Source: Aspidapion aeneum (taxonomy: Eukaryota > Arthropoda > Insecta > Coleoptera > Brentidae). Taken from it: a stretch of DNA of 64,000 bases. A model generated the notes under the pieces. That model was not told the origin of the DNA. It worked only from the letters and a program-made list of their open reading frames with translations, and did no database searches. The DNA is taken from contig OY755048.1 in assembly GCA_963576565.1 (NCBI GenBank), forward strand, positions 7,832,136 through 7,896,135. The letters run 5' to 3'. Both the position numbers and the translations under genes were made by a program. Positions 21,630-32,899 of the stretch are shown in pieces; the first letter of the stretch is position 1; the number at the start of each line of letters is the position of its first letter.

Positions 21630-22119
21630 CGCCGGTCCCGTTGTTTCTGTAGTTAGGTCAAATTATGCATATGGAAGACGGTAAGGTTAGTTTGGTTTGT
21701 TTGTATAAGTTTGGTTTGCTTTGAATTATATCGTTGGAGCAAAGGAGATATCAAATGACTGGCTTTTCGTAGAATCACCCATTTAGATATACTAACACAT
21801 TAGCGTATGGGGGAGATATAAGTATGTGAACAAGCAGGTTACCAGAATGGTGAATGATCAGTTATCAGCTGTTTTGTTGTCAGTAAATAGTTAAAAGTAT
21901 AAAAAAGCCAGCAAAATGAAAAGTAGCACTTTTTAAGAGTGAAAAGAGAATCCTTGATAGGGATAAACACCTATACTTTGAGCTTACAAAATGTTAGCCA
22001 AAGATACGTTGAAACTTGGCAATATTTCTTCAATTTTGATAACTGACTATCGAAAATCGCGAAGCCTTTTATACTTTGGTAACGATACCTTTTTTGAGAT
22101 GCAATTCTGTCGTCCCTAA
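21630..22119. other. no recognisable feature
   Basis: Intergenic or intronic sequence with no coding exon, RNA or repeat that I can name. Confidence 0.3.
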
Positions 22120-22345
22120 GAAGAAAAACGTATGTAGAAATTGTAAGTTTAAAAAAAAAAACGGTTTTAAAGCTTTATATTCTTTTATTGTCTTATAATT
22201 TTGAAATAAAAATAATGCGGTTTTATTTTTTTTAATTGTTTTTTTTTAATTATAAGACAATAAAAAGCTATAAAAATGTAAGCCCTTTTTTACTAAAACG
22301 TAAAATTTCAACATGCAGCTTTCTTCTTAAGAACGGCAGCATTTG
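22120..22345. repeat. foldback, arms about 80 bp
   Basis: TTTATTGTCTTATAATT on the left and AATTATAAGACAATAAAAAG on the right form the inner arms; AAAACGTA-type sequence forms the outer arms. It is related to 7000-7160. Confidence 0.5.
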
Positions 22346-22370
22346 CGTTGGGTCAACTAAGAGTACTTAC

Positions 22371-22555
22371 TTTGCAACTTTCCATTTCAATATTAAAATC
22401 TTCCATAGGATGTTTAGAAAACTTCATATCAAGATCATTAGGTAATTTAAGAGATGTTACAAACATTTTAAGGTCATCTAATTCTTTCTGCAAACGCCTA
22501 TACTCTTGTATCTTTAAACTCCGAATTTTCACGCTTTTCCATTGACTTAACAGGC
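22371..22555 (-). CDS. exon 9, spectrin-repeat-like helix
   Basis: The acceptor is TTTTGTTCCAG and the donor GTAAGTAC. Two leading bases (GC) complete the glycine codon begun by the last G of exon 8, then LLSQWKSVKIRSLKIQEYRR and a KELDDLK helix follow. The pattern (W in helix A, heptad spacing, QKELDDL) is that of a spectrin repeat, as in nesprin/klarsicht rod regions. It ends in phase 0. An alternative acceptor 10 bp further in (TGTTAAG) would leave the phase unmatched. No later exon was found between here and position 1. Confidence 0.7.
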
Positions 22556-22598
22556 CTGGAACAAAACAAAACTTCTATTTATTTGTCTTATTATCACA

Positions 22599-23335
22599 GC
22601 CCTACAAAAAAAAATCGAAAAAATTACTTCTGAGGTCTGAGTATGTTTACTTTACATTTTCGTTTCCCTAAATCCAAATCCGGAATGTGTTTTACCCCAT
22701 CACGTCAGAAAACCCGTCATCTAGTTTCTGAGTTTATGGAAAATCCTGACGTGATGGGGTAAAACAGGCGATGGATTCGGCCTTAGCGACCCCGAAAATA
22801 TAAAGTAAAAATACACAGATTCAGAACTGCCTCACAAAAGTCGGAAAAATTAGTTCTGAGGTCTGATTATGTTTTCTTTATGTTTTCGGGATCGCTGAAA
22901 ACGTATTCGGGGTCTTTTTTTACCCCATCGCGTTTTTAGGTTACAGAAAATCTCGAAGTGATCGGGTAAAATACACCCCGGATTTCGGTTCCAGCGACTC
23001 CATAAACATAAACATCCTCAGGCTTCATAAGTAATTTTTCCGATTTTTTGTGGAGCTGTGCACAGCAGTTACTTCTGAGATTTAAGTATGTTTACTTTAT
23101 GTTTTCGGAGTAGCTGAAATCGAATCAGGCTTCTCGTTACCCCACCAAGGCAGGATTTTACGTAAACTCAAAAAATATGACGGATTTTGATATTTCTTCT
23201 TGAGGTTATGAAAAATACTAACGTAATGGGGTAAAACAGACCTCGGATTCGGTACCAGCGACCGCAAAAATATAAAGTAAACATACTCAGACCTCAGAAG
23301 AAATTTTTTCGATTTTTTTTGTGGAGCTGTGTTAC
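22599..23335. repeat. three tandem palindromic units of about 240 bp
   Basis: Each unit is itself a hairpin. It opens with AAAAATTACTTCTGAGGTCTG and TATGTTTACTTTATGTTTTC, passes TTTTACCCCATCACGT in the middle and returns through ACGTGATGGGGTAAAA to CAGACCTCAGAAG and TTTTTTGTGGAGCTGTG. Units lie at about 22600-22835, 22840-23055 and 23060-23335, with 10-20 percent divergence. Confidence 0.75.
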
Positions 23336-24372
23336 CAGTGTTGAGTTAGATCATTTTTATGGAAAATGTTGCAGCATTTAGTTAGAGTAAATGCAGACAT
23401 TACTACTGAAGGAAAACATAAAAATATCAATGAGGGTTAGCAGAAACTATGGTAATGATGGGACGTTAACCACTCCGTAATAGTATTTTTTATGATGAAA
23501 TTCTAATTATTATAAACAAACATGACATGAAATTTTTCAAAAATTTTAATGTTATCAACCTATTTATAAATTTACAACCGGTATCCAAACCTTATTTTTA
23601 TATTTGTATATTTCCAAGTCATAATTGAGACAAAAGTTGATATTTAAAATTGTGAGTGTGTGAGTTTATGAAAATCAGGAAAATTAGTTATTAGTTTATT
23701 TTTCTGTTTTAGTTTTATTAATTAACAAACCTGGTTTTATTTGGTTGGAGTAAATACTGTACTCCATTTAACCAAAATAATATACCCATTTATAGGTGTA
23801 TTTTATAAGCACACACAAAAAACACTTCAGTTAAATCATAACAAAAAACTCATATATTAATATTTCACTAAAATATTACTAAGGTTTAGTAAAACAAAAT
23901 ACTGCTATATCATTTTTGTAGATAAGTAATGATATACTATTGATAATCTTTAAATAAAAACATTAGAAGATATATATTTATGTTGATTTGTCGTACACAA
24001 ATATGACAACCAGTAGGATGACAAACTCAAGGTTTACAGCATGATTGCTTAATGTGTTATGTAAAGAACATACTTACGGTAATCAATAATCTTATTAACC
24101 ATGAAATTTTAAAATGTTGTATATTTTATTAGAAAGTGTTCTTCTGTGGCTAAAAATAGTGCCACTTTGTTTCATAAACTTTTTTCATTTACAAAAAACA
24201 GCACGATAAAATTACTATAAATTTGAATTTTTTAAAACTTTTAAGTCTTTTCAGATATTCCAAACCAATTTGGTTTGAGTTGGTTTAATTTTTTATTTAG
24301 AACCAAGGGTTTTTCGAATTAGCCAATCAAAATTTTGCCAGTAGTATGACTTTCGAGGTTTATATCATCGAG
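23336..24372. other. intronic AT-rich sequence, nothing recognised
   Basis: No exon-like frame with splice sites, no RNA gene and no clear repeat. Confidence 0.35.
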
Positions 24373-24817
24373 TTAATGGAAGAAACTGCACTTTGGAGGG
24401 AATCGATCAAGTTTTTGAGCAAAAATATTTTTTGTGTGCCATCTTCAATTCCAAAATGGTAGACAGAATCAAACTTAACCCTTCAAAAAAGCTCGTTTAT
24501 TCTTATGCTCCGGAAGCTTTTTAAAATGTGTTTTGAATTTGTAAAAAAGCTTTATTTCTGCCATACACGCCGACGGCGACGTTCCCAAATTTTTTTAAAT
24601 TTTTGTTTTCCTAATTATATGATTGCTTTCCGCATATAATAATTTTTACGAACTCAAAACACATTTTAAAACTTTTCCGAAACATCAGGATAAACTCGCC
24701 TCTTTGAAGGGTCATGCTTGATCCTGTCTGCCATCTTGGAATTTAACATGGCAAACAAAAATATGTTTCTCCAAAAGCTTGATCAATTTCTTGCAAAGTG
24801 CAGTTTGTTCCATTAAA
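24373..24817. repeat. foldback, arms about 180 bp
   Basis: The left arm (GTTAATGGAAGAAACTGCAC, then ATCGATCAAGTTTTTGAGC, then GTGCCATCTTCAATTCCAAA) is mirrored at 24650-24817. The two meet near 24590 around TTTTAAAATGTGTTTTGA / TCAAAACACATTTTAAAA. Confidence 0.7.
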
Positions 24818-25439
24818 ATCAATGGTATAGTTCAAAAGTTATAATGAAAAACATTTTGTCCGGTTTTGTTTGGTCAGGAAGAGAATTTTCAATATGGGGT
24901 CTAACCTAGATTTGAGGTATATAGAAAATTTGATTGCTGATTTGGGTAGTCAAGGGGCTCTTATTTAAGAATCCGGTTGATGTCACTCTGGCACCCTTAT
25001 TAAAGATAAAAAAAATTAAAAAGTTCTTAAGAACATAAAACCAAGACTGGACGCAATCAACAGCTATTATGGTTCCATTAAACATAGTAAAAGCTTCGAC
25101 CCCTCTTTATTTAGCAACATGGTAAAAAAGGCGCCGCCATCTTGAATTTTTGACATTTTTTTTCTTTATTGGTCTTTTATTTAAAAAGCACGAACTTTGA
25201 GAAAATATGCTAAAGAAAAATTTAAAGATTATGAAAAGACCTATCAAATGAGATATTTTCAAGCTACCTGAGCATCTACGACTCTTCCAGAGAAACGTAC
25301 TCTTAGGCAACCCCAACATGCACATTTCAATTAAAATAAATACACCAAAATTTTTAACCATTTTTCTCAGAAAAAAAGATTTCTAGGAAGAAAAGTAAAA
25401 TACACTTTTTTGTAGACAATGACATTTATATTTAAAATA

Positions 25440-28110
25440 TGTATCACACAGTGCAGTTTAGATTGCGCGTAACTCTTCAGTGACGTCCGTAAATTAAAAT
25501 CATATTTAAAAAATATATAAATAATATTTTTTTGCGGTTTTCGCAAAAACTGAATACTTCAAGAAAATCTATGTAACAAACCTTATATTTTAGATAATAA
25601 AATTTTCTGTTGAATAATGTACTTTAGGAAATTTTTAACGACACCAAGTTGTATGTCTTATCTTAAAAAATTACGAAAACGCATTTCTTTTGACGGACGA
25701 ACCTGAAACGATAGTTGTAATTTTCATTTAAGTATGCTGTACACCTTTCAAAATTGAATTGGACTAGAAGTTATTTGTCGGGAAGAGAACAGCGAGTAAA
25801 AATGAATGGAATATTATCTAAAAATATAAAAAATGATCTAGGAATCCCTCAAGGCAGTGTATTGGGACCTCTTTTCTTTATTTTGTACATCAATGATATT
25901 GTTAAAGTTGTTGATGATGATGATAGTCTGGAAATACATTTACTAGCTGATGATACTCTTCTATATGGATGCTCTGAAAGTATTGCAATTTTAATGGAAC
26001 AAATTAATAGTGTATTGGCATCCATTGATCACTACTGCTGTGAAAATCTTCTGATCTCCAAGGAAAACATTAAACGGGATTTTATGCTTACTGGATCCAG
26101 CTTAAGCATAAAAAATGATGTACTAGAGCATGTTACAAAAATGAAATATTTGGGGGTGATCATTGACGATAAACTTTGTTTTAAGGAACATTGAAATTTA
26201 GTAGTCTCCAAAATTAATTACGGAATTAATCATTTGAGCAGATGATCTCAAAGTTTGTCTAAATGGTCAAAACTATTGGTTTTTAACACGTTGGTACTTC
26301 CCCACTTTACATATTGCTCTACAATTTTATATCTGTTGCAGGAAAATGATCTGAATCGCCTTCAGAAGTTGCAAAACCGCGCAATGAGGTTAATACTATC
26401 GTGTGATAGATACACACCCATAAGAGATATGTTAAAACAACTACAGTGGTTGCCAATTAAAGAATTTCTCAGGTTTAATTTTTATTTTCAAAATAAAACT
26501 TGGAAATGCACCCCTCTATTTAACAAACAAATTATACCGTAATAATACAGTACATGGACACAATACAAGACAGAATAATAATTTCTACATACCACGAAGA
26601 AACTAAAAATCGGCAACGAATTCAGTTTTTTTCAAGGGTCTAGATGACTTCAACAAATTGCCTAATGATATTAAATGTTGCTTGACATTAACAACATTTA
26701 AAAAAAACTTAAAATGTTCTTATTAAAAGATTGCTCTGTATATGAAGAATAAATTAGGAAAATGAATCGACTGTCTATTCTATTTTATATTTTGGTTATG
26801 TTATATATTTATTGTGTTTTTGTCTATTTATTTTTGTTGTGTTGAATTTTAATATTATCTCTAAATCTTTTTAGTTTTTTTTTAAATTCATTATTGTATT
26901 TTATACCATTTATCAAATGTATTGACATTTTGTAACTAGCACGTTTTTTGCTAAATAAAGGATTAATAATAAAAGAAATTTTTATTGTCCAAAACGTGGT
27001 GTAACCCATTTTTCCACAAACAGCTTTGCTTTCAAGAAAATTAAATAAAAACTAAACTAGATTTTCGACTATTTCTATAAATTACTCCCATCTATGAACG
27101 TCACTGCACCGTTACGAGTAAAGTACAAACTACATATTTATTGATAATTATCTAAAAGTTATAGTTTATATATTTAACATACAAAGCTTCAGAGTTTTCA
27201 GAAAAGTCGATAAAACCTAAAATAAAAAAAAATTTGTTATTTTTAAGACACTTTCGTTTACGGACGGCACTGAAATGTTTAACATAATCTGACCTAAGCT
27301 TGTTAAAATCGTTGTAAAGAAAATTTTATGGCCTAGAACGTAGTATAAATAATTTTTCGCAAAGGATTTTGTCTGCAAGAAAATTTAAATAATTAATATT
27401 GGTTTTTGACGATTTCTGTAAATAACCCCGATATATGCACGTAACTGTAACGTTGGTCGTAAACTAAATCCTACTAAGTGATACATCGCTTGAAAGGAAA
27501 TTTTATTTCCTTAATAAAGTATTATTACAAAGATTTTCCGAAGGAGCTTAGTTTTTCCGAAAATTGCAAAAAATTGATAACAATAACGGATTTTTTTGTG
27601 ATTTTGAAAAACGATTCCAGTTTAGGGACACCACTGAAACAATAGCACTAGTCTTGAGTAAATTATGTTACACACTACCAAAAAATAAATTTTATCGTCT
27701 AATTAAGGGAGCTTTGTTTTGAAGGGAGCTGTTTTGAAGAAAATATGGCAAAAACGTAAAAGTTCACTAGATTTTTGGACGATTTCTATAAATCACACAC
27801 ACCTATGGATGGCACTGGCGTTAGTAGTAAACCTGAAAAAGTTATAAATTATTAAAAAGGATATTTTATCCTCTTAATGAAGACTTGTACACATGTTTTC
27901 CTGAAGTGCTTAGTTTTTAATAAAATTGCAAAAAACCTGTACCTAATACTTATAAATAATAATTAATAATTAAACTTTTTTATTGTTCCCACTTTACGGA
28001 CGACACTCATAATCTGGACTCCAGTAATACATATTTTATAAGGAAATTTTATTGTCCACAAAAAAGTATATAATTTATTTTCACAAAAAGCGTCGTTTTA
28101 TTGAAAATGG
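25440..28110. repeat. degenerate array, about 350-bp period, inside the giant foldback
   Basis: A block of the type GACGATTTCTATAAAT (27060, 27405, 27775), then a TTTTCC.AAG.GCTTAGTTTT block (27190, 27535, 27893), then a TTACGGACG.CACT block (27255, 27620, 28005), then ATTTTATTGTCC... (26975, 27328, 27690, 28046) recurs with a 340-370 bp period. Copies are 25-35 percent diverged. One copy at 25440-25750 is separated from the rest by a LINE insertion. Confidence 0.6.
25750..26970 (+). pseudogene. jockey/CR1-like LINE reverse transcriptase, 3' part
   Basis: Frame 25754-26194 encodes the reverse-transcriptase motifs YLSGREQRVKMNG and GIPQGSVLGPLFFILYINDI, with the catalytic box altered to LLADDTLLYG. 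After stops near 26192 and 26245 it continues at 26255-26542 with the connection region (LQKLQNRAMRLIL) and in a further frame to about 26750 (LDDFNKLPNDIK). It ends GCTAAATAAAGGATTAATAA with an A-rich tail. 5'-truncated, at least two stops, inactive. Confidence 0.8.
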
Positions 28111-28741
28111 ATTAAACATAAAATATTTAGTGTATTTATTTTAAATGAAATGTGCAAGAAATCAGCATGTTGGGGATACTAAAAGGTAGATAGCGCTGCA
28201 AGGATCGTAGGTAGTTCGGAGGTATTTCATTTGATAAGTCTGGGAATAAGCATTGTCTGTCCTACACATATTTTTTTTAAAAAGAAGTACTTTTTGAGTA
28301 AAAGGCTAATAAGCCCAAGAGCTATTGATTAGGCCTAGTCTTGTTCTTATGTTTTTAAAAATTATAATGTTTTTATTTAGATTTATAATAATATAAACAA
28401 ATTTCTTACAAAGTAAGTGGCGAGGTCTAGCTTAGTGCTACTCTATCTAACCACTTATACACACTCTACTAATATAGCGTAAATACACGATTTGAATCGA
28501 GAGAAACTATGAGTAAACCATAAGTAATAATTTTAAATAATATTGAGTGAAATACCGCAGTTTTTTTGTTGAGAGAAAAATATTTATTTTCATGTTAAAG
28601 TTCTAGATTTGTGGAGACTCTTTTTAAAGGATGTTAGGATGAATTTTTAAAAATGCTCAATGGCGCCAGAGTGGTATCAACGGGATCCTTAAAGAAGAGC
28701 TCTTGGGCTACCAGAATCAGCAATAAAATTTTCTATATACG

Positions 28742-29706
28742 GGAAATCCAACTTCTTCTAAAATCTTCCTATTCTGTTTAATCGGTATTTTTGTGCAAGG
28801 AAATCTTGCCTTTTGCGTCCATACAAGGACCGTACCCATACCAAAAGAGACGGAGGCAGGTTCCTGAATTCCCTGGCCTTCCTAACTTAAGGGGAGGTTG
28901 GTGCCCCCCCTGTATACGCTCTTGTTTCCATATCTGTAATAGTTTAGTGGTAATTTACATTTTTTTAGTTAGATACTCACTAAAACTATCATAAACTTAT
29001 TTTTTTTTGCAAAATAACCGAAAATGTCGTGCTTTTTGGCGTTGGGGCAGTCAGTTAATAACATTTGCCGAGTTCGGCTAAAATAATCAGTTGAAATATA
29101 TTAATTTTTTGCACTTAAGTAGAAAATACCTTGCATTAAAATTCCAATATCATAGCAAATGCCGAACAGGGCACTGAAAAACACCTAAAAACAAAAATTT
29201 ATTTAACTTCTTTTTTGTGAAGCTACTTTTGATAACGAATGTCGTTTTTCAAGCAATATGTGAAGAACTCGCTTCTGTTTTCAATAACATCTCTATTTTA
29301 ATTGAGTTTTTAATCAACCTTTTTTATCTTTATTTGTTTGTTTTTATGATATATTATTTTATATGTATATTTTTATGTCTATCCTTATTTTTAGGACACT
29401 GTTCTAAATATCAAGGATCAAGGTGTCTAAGATACAGGAAAAAAAGCAAAAAAAAAAAATAAAGCAAACTTAACATTTAATGCACAATCATGCAGCCAAA
29501 TCCAACAAAAAAATCGAAACAATTCAAAATCAACAATTCAACATTTCTCAAAATTGTTATATACACAAAAAATTAATATTAAGAAAAAATATGCAAATTA
29601 TGACAAGTGTTGTAAATAATAAATCGTTTTTATATTATAAAATAAAAATTAAAACTAAGTACTTCAAAATTGGAACGTAACAAAGTACCTATAAGTTACT
29701 GGGCAA
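28742..29706. other. intron, possible polyadenylation region for the exon-8 read-through form
   Basis: No exon was found here. On the minus strand AATAAA occurs near 29331-29336 and again near 29196-29201, about 370 and 510 bp past the read-through stop at 29707. These could serve a transcript that does not splice exon 8 to exon 9; AATAAA is common by chance in such AT-rich DNA. Confidence 0.3.
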
Positions 29707-29861
29707 TCATTTTTCATCAGTCAATTTTGAAAAAAGTTTAAGCTTGCCCACCCGTTTCAATCTACGAACAATGTGCACAATAAGGTCAGCAAGTTTCTGA
29801 AGAAGAAAAGAAAGCAAACTAGTCACAATGCAAGTGAAAATTACTGGAAACCAGCCCCTAC
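29707..29861 (-). CDS. possible alternative C-terminal exon (exon 8 read-through)
   Basis: If the exon-8 donor is not used, the frame stays open for 51 more codons to TGA at 29707. The tail has a hydrophobic segment (GWFPVIFTCIVTSLLSFLLQ) followed by about 30 residues rich in Lys/Arg with amphipathic spacing, as in a tail anchor. Drosophila Klarsicht is known to have a KASH-less isoform whose different C-terminus targets lipid droplets, so a similar role is conceivable. It may equally be intron that happens to be open. Confidence 0.35.
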
Positions 29862-29967
29862 CTGTGGTGATTGCCTTGTCACCCGCCGTCATCTTGTATT
29901 CGTCTGAAGACTCGGTGATGTGGTTCAGCAGGGCAATATGCCGATCACAATTTGACACTAAATCATC
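29862..29967 (-). CDS. exon 8, spectrin-repeat-like
   Basis: The acceptor TTTTATTTTAG is followed by GATGATTTAG, in phase 0 after exon 7. It encodes DDLVSNCDRHIALLNHITES and then SDEYKMTAGDKAITT, and the donor is ACAG/GTAGGG after one base of the next codon. The helix pattern (LV..CDRHIALLN) resembles the end of a spectrin repeat. The phase-1 exit matches exon 9 exactly. Confidence 0.7.
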
Positions 29968-30059
29968 CTAAAATAAAACTAGGCATTATTCTAGGGTACG
30001 ACAACAAAAAACTTTATTAGTCCTTAAGATATGCGCAAAAAAATAGGCGTTTTGTAATA

Positions 30060-30310
30060 AAGGCAACCAACTTTGCTTAATTATTCCCTACGCCTAAAAG
30101 TTCAATTTGACAGTCACAGAACGCCATTCCAAGTGAAGGCTGGCAACCAGGAGTCGGGAGGACGGGTGCGGGCGGATATTTGTTTTAGAAATTAAACAAA
30201 AATACTATATGATCTGACATAGTCAATATTATGTATTGTTTTAAAGGTTCTCGGGTATGTAGATTTAAAAAAAAATATTTTCAAAGTCTTCAGACCTGAC
30301 CTGAGAATAA
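30060..30310 (-). repeat. interspersed repeat, inverse copy of 34070-34300
   Basis: In reverse it shares GGTCTGA, AATATTT, AATCTACATACC and CGCC..CTTGGAATGGCG and TAGG.AATA phrases with 34070-34300. Class unknown; no coding. Confidence 0.5.
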
Positions 30311-30385
30311 AAAATTAGGATTTATATAAAGAGAAACGACTCCTAACTATTCTGTTTCAAAAAATTACAGTAATTTAAGTAATTT

Positions 30386-30788
30386 TACCATTGCAAAAAG
30401 TATTATTACATACGGCTCAGAAGTATGGCCAATCAAAGATAGAACAGAAAAAATGCTTTCCGCTACGGAGATGGACTATTGGAGAAGAGCAGCAGGGAAA
30501 TCAAAAAGAGAAAGAGTTACAAATCAAAGAAATTATGACAGTGGGTGAACGTACTTTAGTGGATGATATAAGAACCAAACAACTGGTGTGGTACGGACAT
30601 GTACAAAGAATGGATGATGGAAGACAACCTAAACAAATATTACAATAGAAACCAACTGGCCGAAGAAAACGAGGAAGGCCGAGGAGAAGCTGGAGAGAAG
30701 GAATAGACAGTGAAATAAGAATAAGAGGCCTAGATGATGAATTATAGTGGAGATTGGGTATCGGAAGACGTAGAACGTTGTGAAACCG

Positions 30789-30837
<49 letters not shown>
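30386..30837 (+). mobile_element. RTE-like LINE copy 3, short 3' fragment
   Basis: Only the last 400 bp of the coding region remain, beginning at an ACCATTGCAAAAAGTATTAT homologue. The frame 30391-30648 has TVGERTLVDDIRTKQLVWYG and stops early (CAATAG where the other copies read CAATGG). It ends GAAACCGATAAATA plus about 45 bp of TA repeat. TAAGTAATT flanks it on both sides (30375-30383 and about 30836-30844), a likely target duplication. Confidence 0.8.
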
Positions 30838-30839
<2 letters not shown>

Positions 30840-31660
30840 TAATTATAGCTTTGTATAGTCTAAAGCCTCGTACAAAACTGAACATTTCGACGAACATTGA
30901 CCCGAGCAACGCACTGAGCCAAGAACTGCACACTAGTTTGGACGGGGCCACGAGCAAATAGGTAAGCCATACAATTTTGTTAAATTAGAAGAAATTGACG
31001 CTATTCCGAGCTATAGTTCAGGCCCTACGGGGTCCGATACTGCGTTTAATGATAGAAGCAACACACTTAGTATGGATAGACATAAGACTCGCCCGAACAT
31101 TTTACGAAAGGGACCCACCCCCAACGCTGGCAGGGGGGTAGTTCCGCCCCCTTAAACGTGCTTTTTGACGGTTTTTTGCTAATAACTCGAAAACGGTCAA
31201 CTTCTCTGAAAATATTCTAAAGATCATTTTGGAAGCGGATAAAATTTCCTTTTTAGCCATGTACCTTAGTACCCTCTAAAGACAGTGGTGCACGTTCCAT
31301 AGGCCTAAGAAAAAAGGGGAAAATGTTTAAAATATGTTTTTTATTTTTCTTGCTGCATTTGTATCCTTGACACGTTGTTTTTTTTCAAAAAAGTATTTTT
31401 GTTTAAATTTTGAACATTTATTATTTTAACTCAGTAAATAATACTCAAGGTGAGTAAAAAAATATTTTTGATTAGTAATAGCTTAAAACTGATTATATTA
31501 TAAAAAATGTCATTAAACGTAGCATATCGCTTGAATCTCGTATGTAGGGCCTGAACTACTAAATCATAAAAATATCTAAGGGTGATCGATAGAAAACTGC
31601 CTTTCATATCACTTAATATGTGCAAAAGTAAGGGGGTGGTTGCGTGCACGTGACTTTAAA
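30838..31660. other. intron, nothing recognised
   Basis: No exon or RNA. Contains a phrase GGCCCTACGGGG near 31021, similar to the array at 57740-58400, in otherwise unremarkable sequence. Confidence 0.35.
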
Positions 31661-32239
31661 TGCAAACAAAGGCTTTTTGTACTTCGTGCAAAAATTTATT
31701 AAAATATTATTTGGCAAAGCGCTTTTGGTCTATCTGACCATCATCAGTGCCTTAAAGTTAGTTAAGATCTTAAAATCTGGGTCATTAGTTTATGATCGGA
31801 CATCACAGGACAGCAAAATTTTAAAAAACTTAAAAACTACTTTAAAAATTTCAGGTACATTTTATGATTATTTTATACTATAATTATTTATGGTAAACTT
31901 GCTTAAAACTTGACTAGTAAAAAAATAAATTTTGGTCGACCTCGAAAAGAATTACGACGCAATAACCCAAAATTTATTTTTTTACTAGTCAATTTTAAGC
32001 AATTTTAACATAAATAATTATAGTATAAAACAACCATAAAATGTACCTGAAATTTTGAATTAGTTTTTAAGTTTTTTAAAATTGTGCTGTCCTGTGATGT
32101 CCGATCATAAACTAAGGAACCAGATTTTAAGATCTTAACTAGCTTTAAGGCACTGATGATGGTCAGATAGACTGAAAGCGCTTTGCCAAAGAATATTTTA
32201 ATAAAATTTTGCACGAAGTACAAAAGCCTTCGTTTGCAA
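31661..32239. repeat. foldback, arms about 275 bp, loop about 30 bp
   Basis: The left arm (31661-31935) starts TGCAAACAAAGGCTTTTTGT and passes CTATCTGACCATCATCAGTG; the right arm (31967-32239) is its reverse complement at roughly 90 percent. The mirrored frames in the two arms are a consequence of the symmetry, not genes. Confidence 0.85.
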
Positions 32240-32406
32240 TTACTATTTATTTATTGCTCAATATTTTGCAAACTCCTGTAGATCATTTTAATTTCCACAA
32301 AATATCTAATATGTCTTACCTTTTCTGAAATTTCCATAAGACCCTATGTAGCGACTTTTATCTTAAACACCCTGTATTTTATTACATTGAAAAATTAATA
32401 TGATCA

Positions 32407-32769
32407 TAACAAAAACATTTCATGTAAAAAAAGCCAAGTACGCGAAAATGGCATTCCGTAAAAAGAATTGAGATAAACGTAAAGCCAAGTTCCCCAATAC
32501 AAATTTCAAAATGAAAGGTTCTTACTAGTTTGGAAATAATTTTCTAAACTTGGCTATTACGGCTGTAAATGACTCTTAGGCACAGTGCTAAATTGAACAT
32601 AAAGAAGTTTGGCTGTAATAGCAAAGTTTAAAAAAATATTTCCAAACTAGTAAGAATTTTTCATTTTGAAATTTGTATTGGAGAACTTGGCTTTACTTTT
32701 ATCTCAATTCTTTTTACGGAATGCCATTTTCGCGTACTTGGCTTTTTTTTTACATGAAATGTTTTTGTT
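32407..32769. repeat. foldback, arms about 165 bp
   Basis: AACAAAAACATTTCATGTAA, then AAGTACGCGAAAATGG, then GAATTGAGATAAACGTAAAG is mirrored at 32600-32769. A partial third arm of this family is at 54984-55100. Confidence 0.8.
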
Positions 32770-32899
32770 ATGTTTTCACTTCTTTTTTAAAGGAATTGGA
32801 TAATACTTAATTTTTAAAGTAGTAAAATATGCGGAATATTGTTCAAAACTTTCACAATGCCTTACTTAAATTTTTGAGGCTTTTTAATTTTTTTCCATG

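Larger units (their letters stand above)
24915..28741. repeat. giant foldback, 3.8 kb
   Basis: Left arm 24915 to about 25350 and right arm about 28130-28741 are reverse complements: TATATAGAAAATTTGATTGC, GTCACTCTGGCACCC, CAAGACTGGACGCAATCAA, CCCCAACATGC and AAAATAAATACACC all recur in inverse order on the right. The right arm carries about 250 bp of extra sequence (28370-28600). Between the arms are a degenerate repeat array and a LINE. The element sits in the intron between exons 8 and 9. Confidence 0.65.

Noticed and set aside
1..22370. KASH domain or later klarsicht-like exons on the minus strand
   Set aside because: I looked for a transmembrane segment followed by a proline-rich C-terminus with splice sites and found none; the 3' end is probably outside the window.
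22371..22545. Exon 9 starting 10 bp further in, after TGTTAAG
   Set aside because: This leaves a one-base start that does not fit the phase of exon 8; the upstream TTCCAG acceptor fits.
29797..29861. A 65-bp mini-intron after exon 8 (donor GTAGGG, acceptor CTTTCTTTTCTTCTTCAG)
   Set aside because: The acceptor is good, but joining exon 8 to it gives an immediate TGA, whereas the distant exon 9 fits the phase exactly.
31644..32223. A pair of similar frames on opposite strands
   Set aside because: They are the two arms of a foldback and are similar only because of the symmetry.
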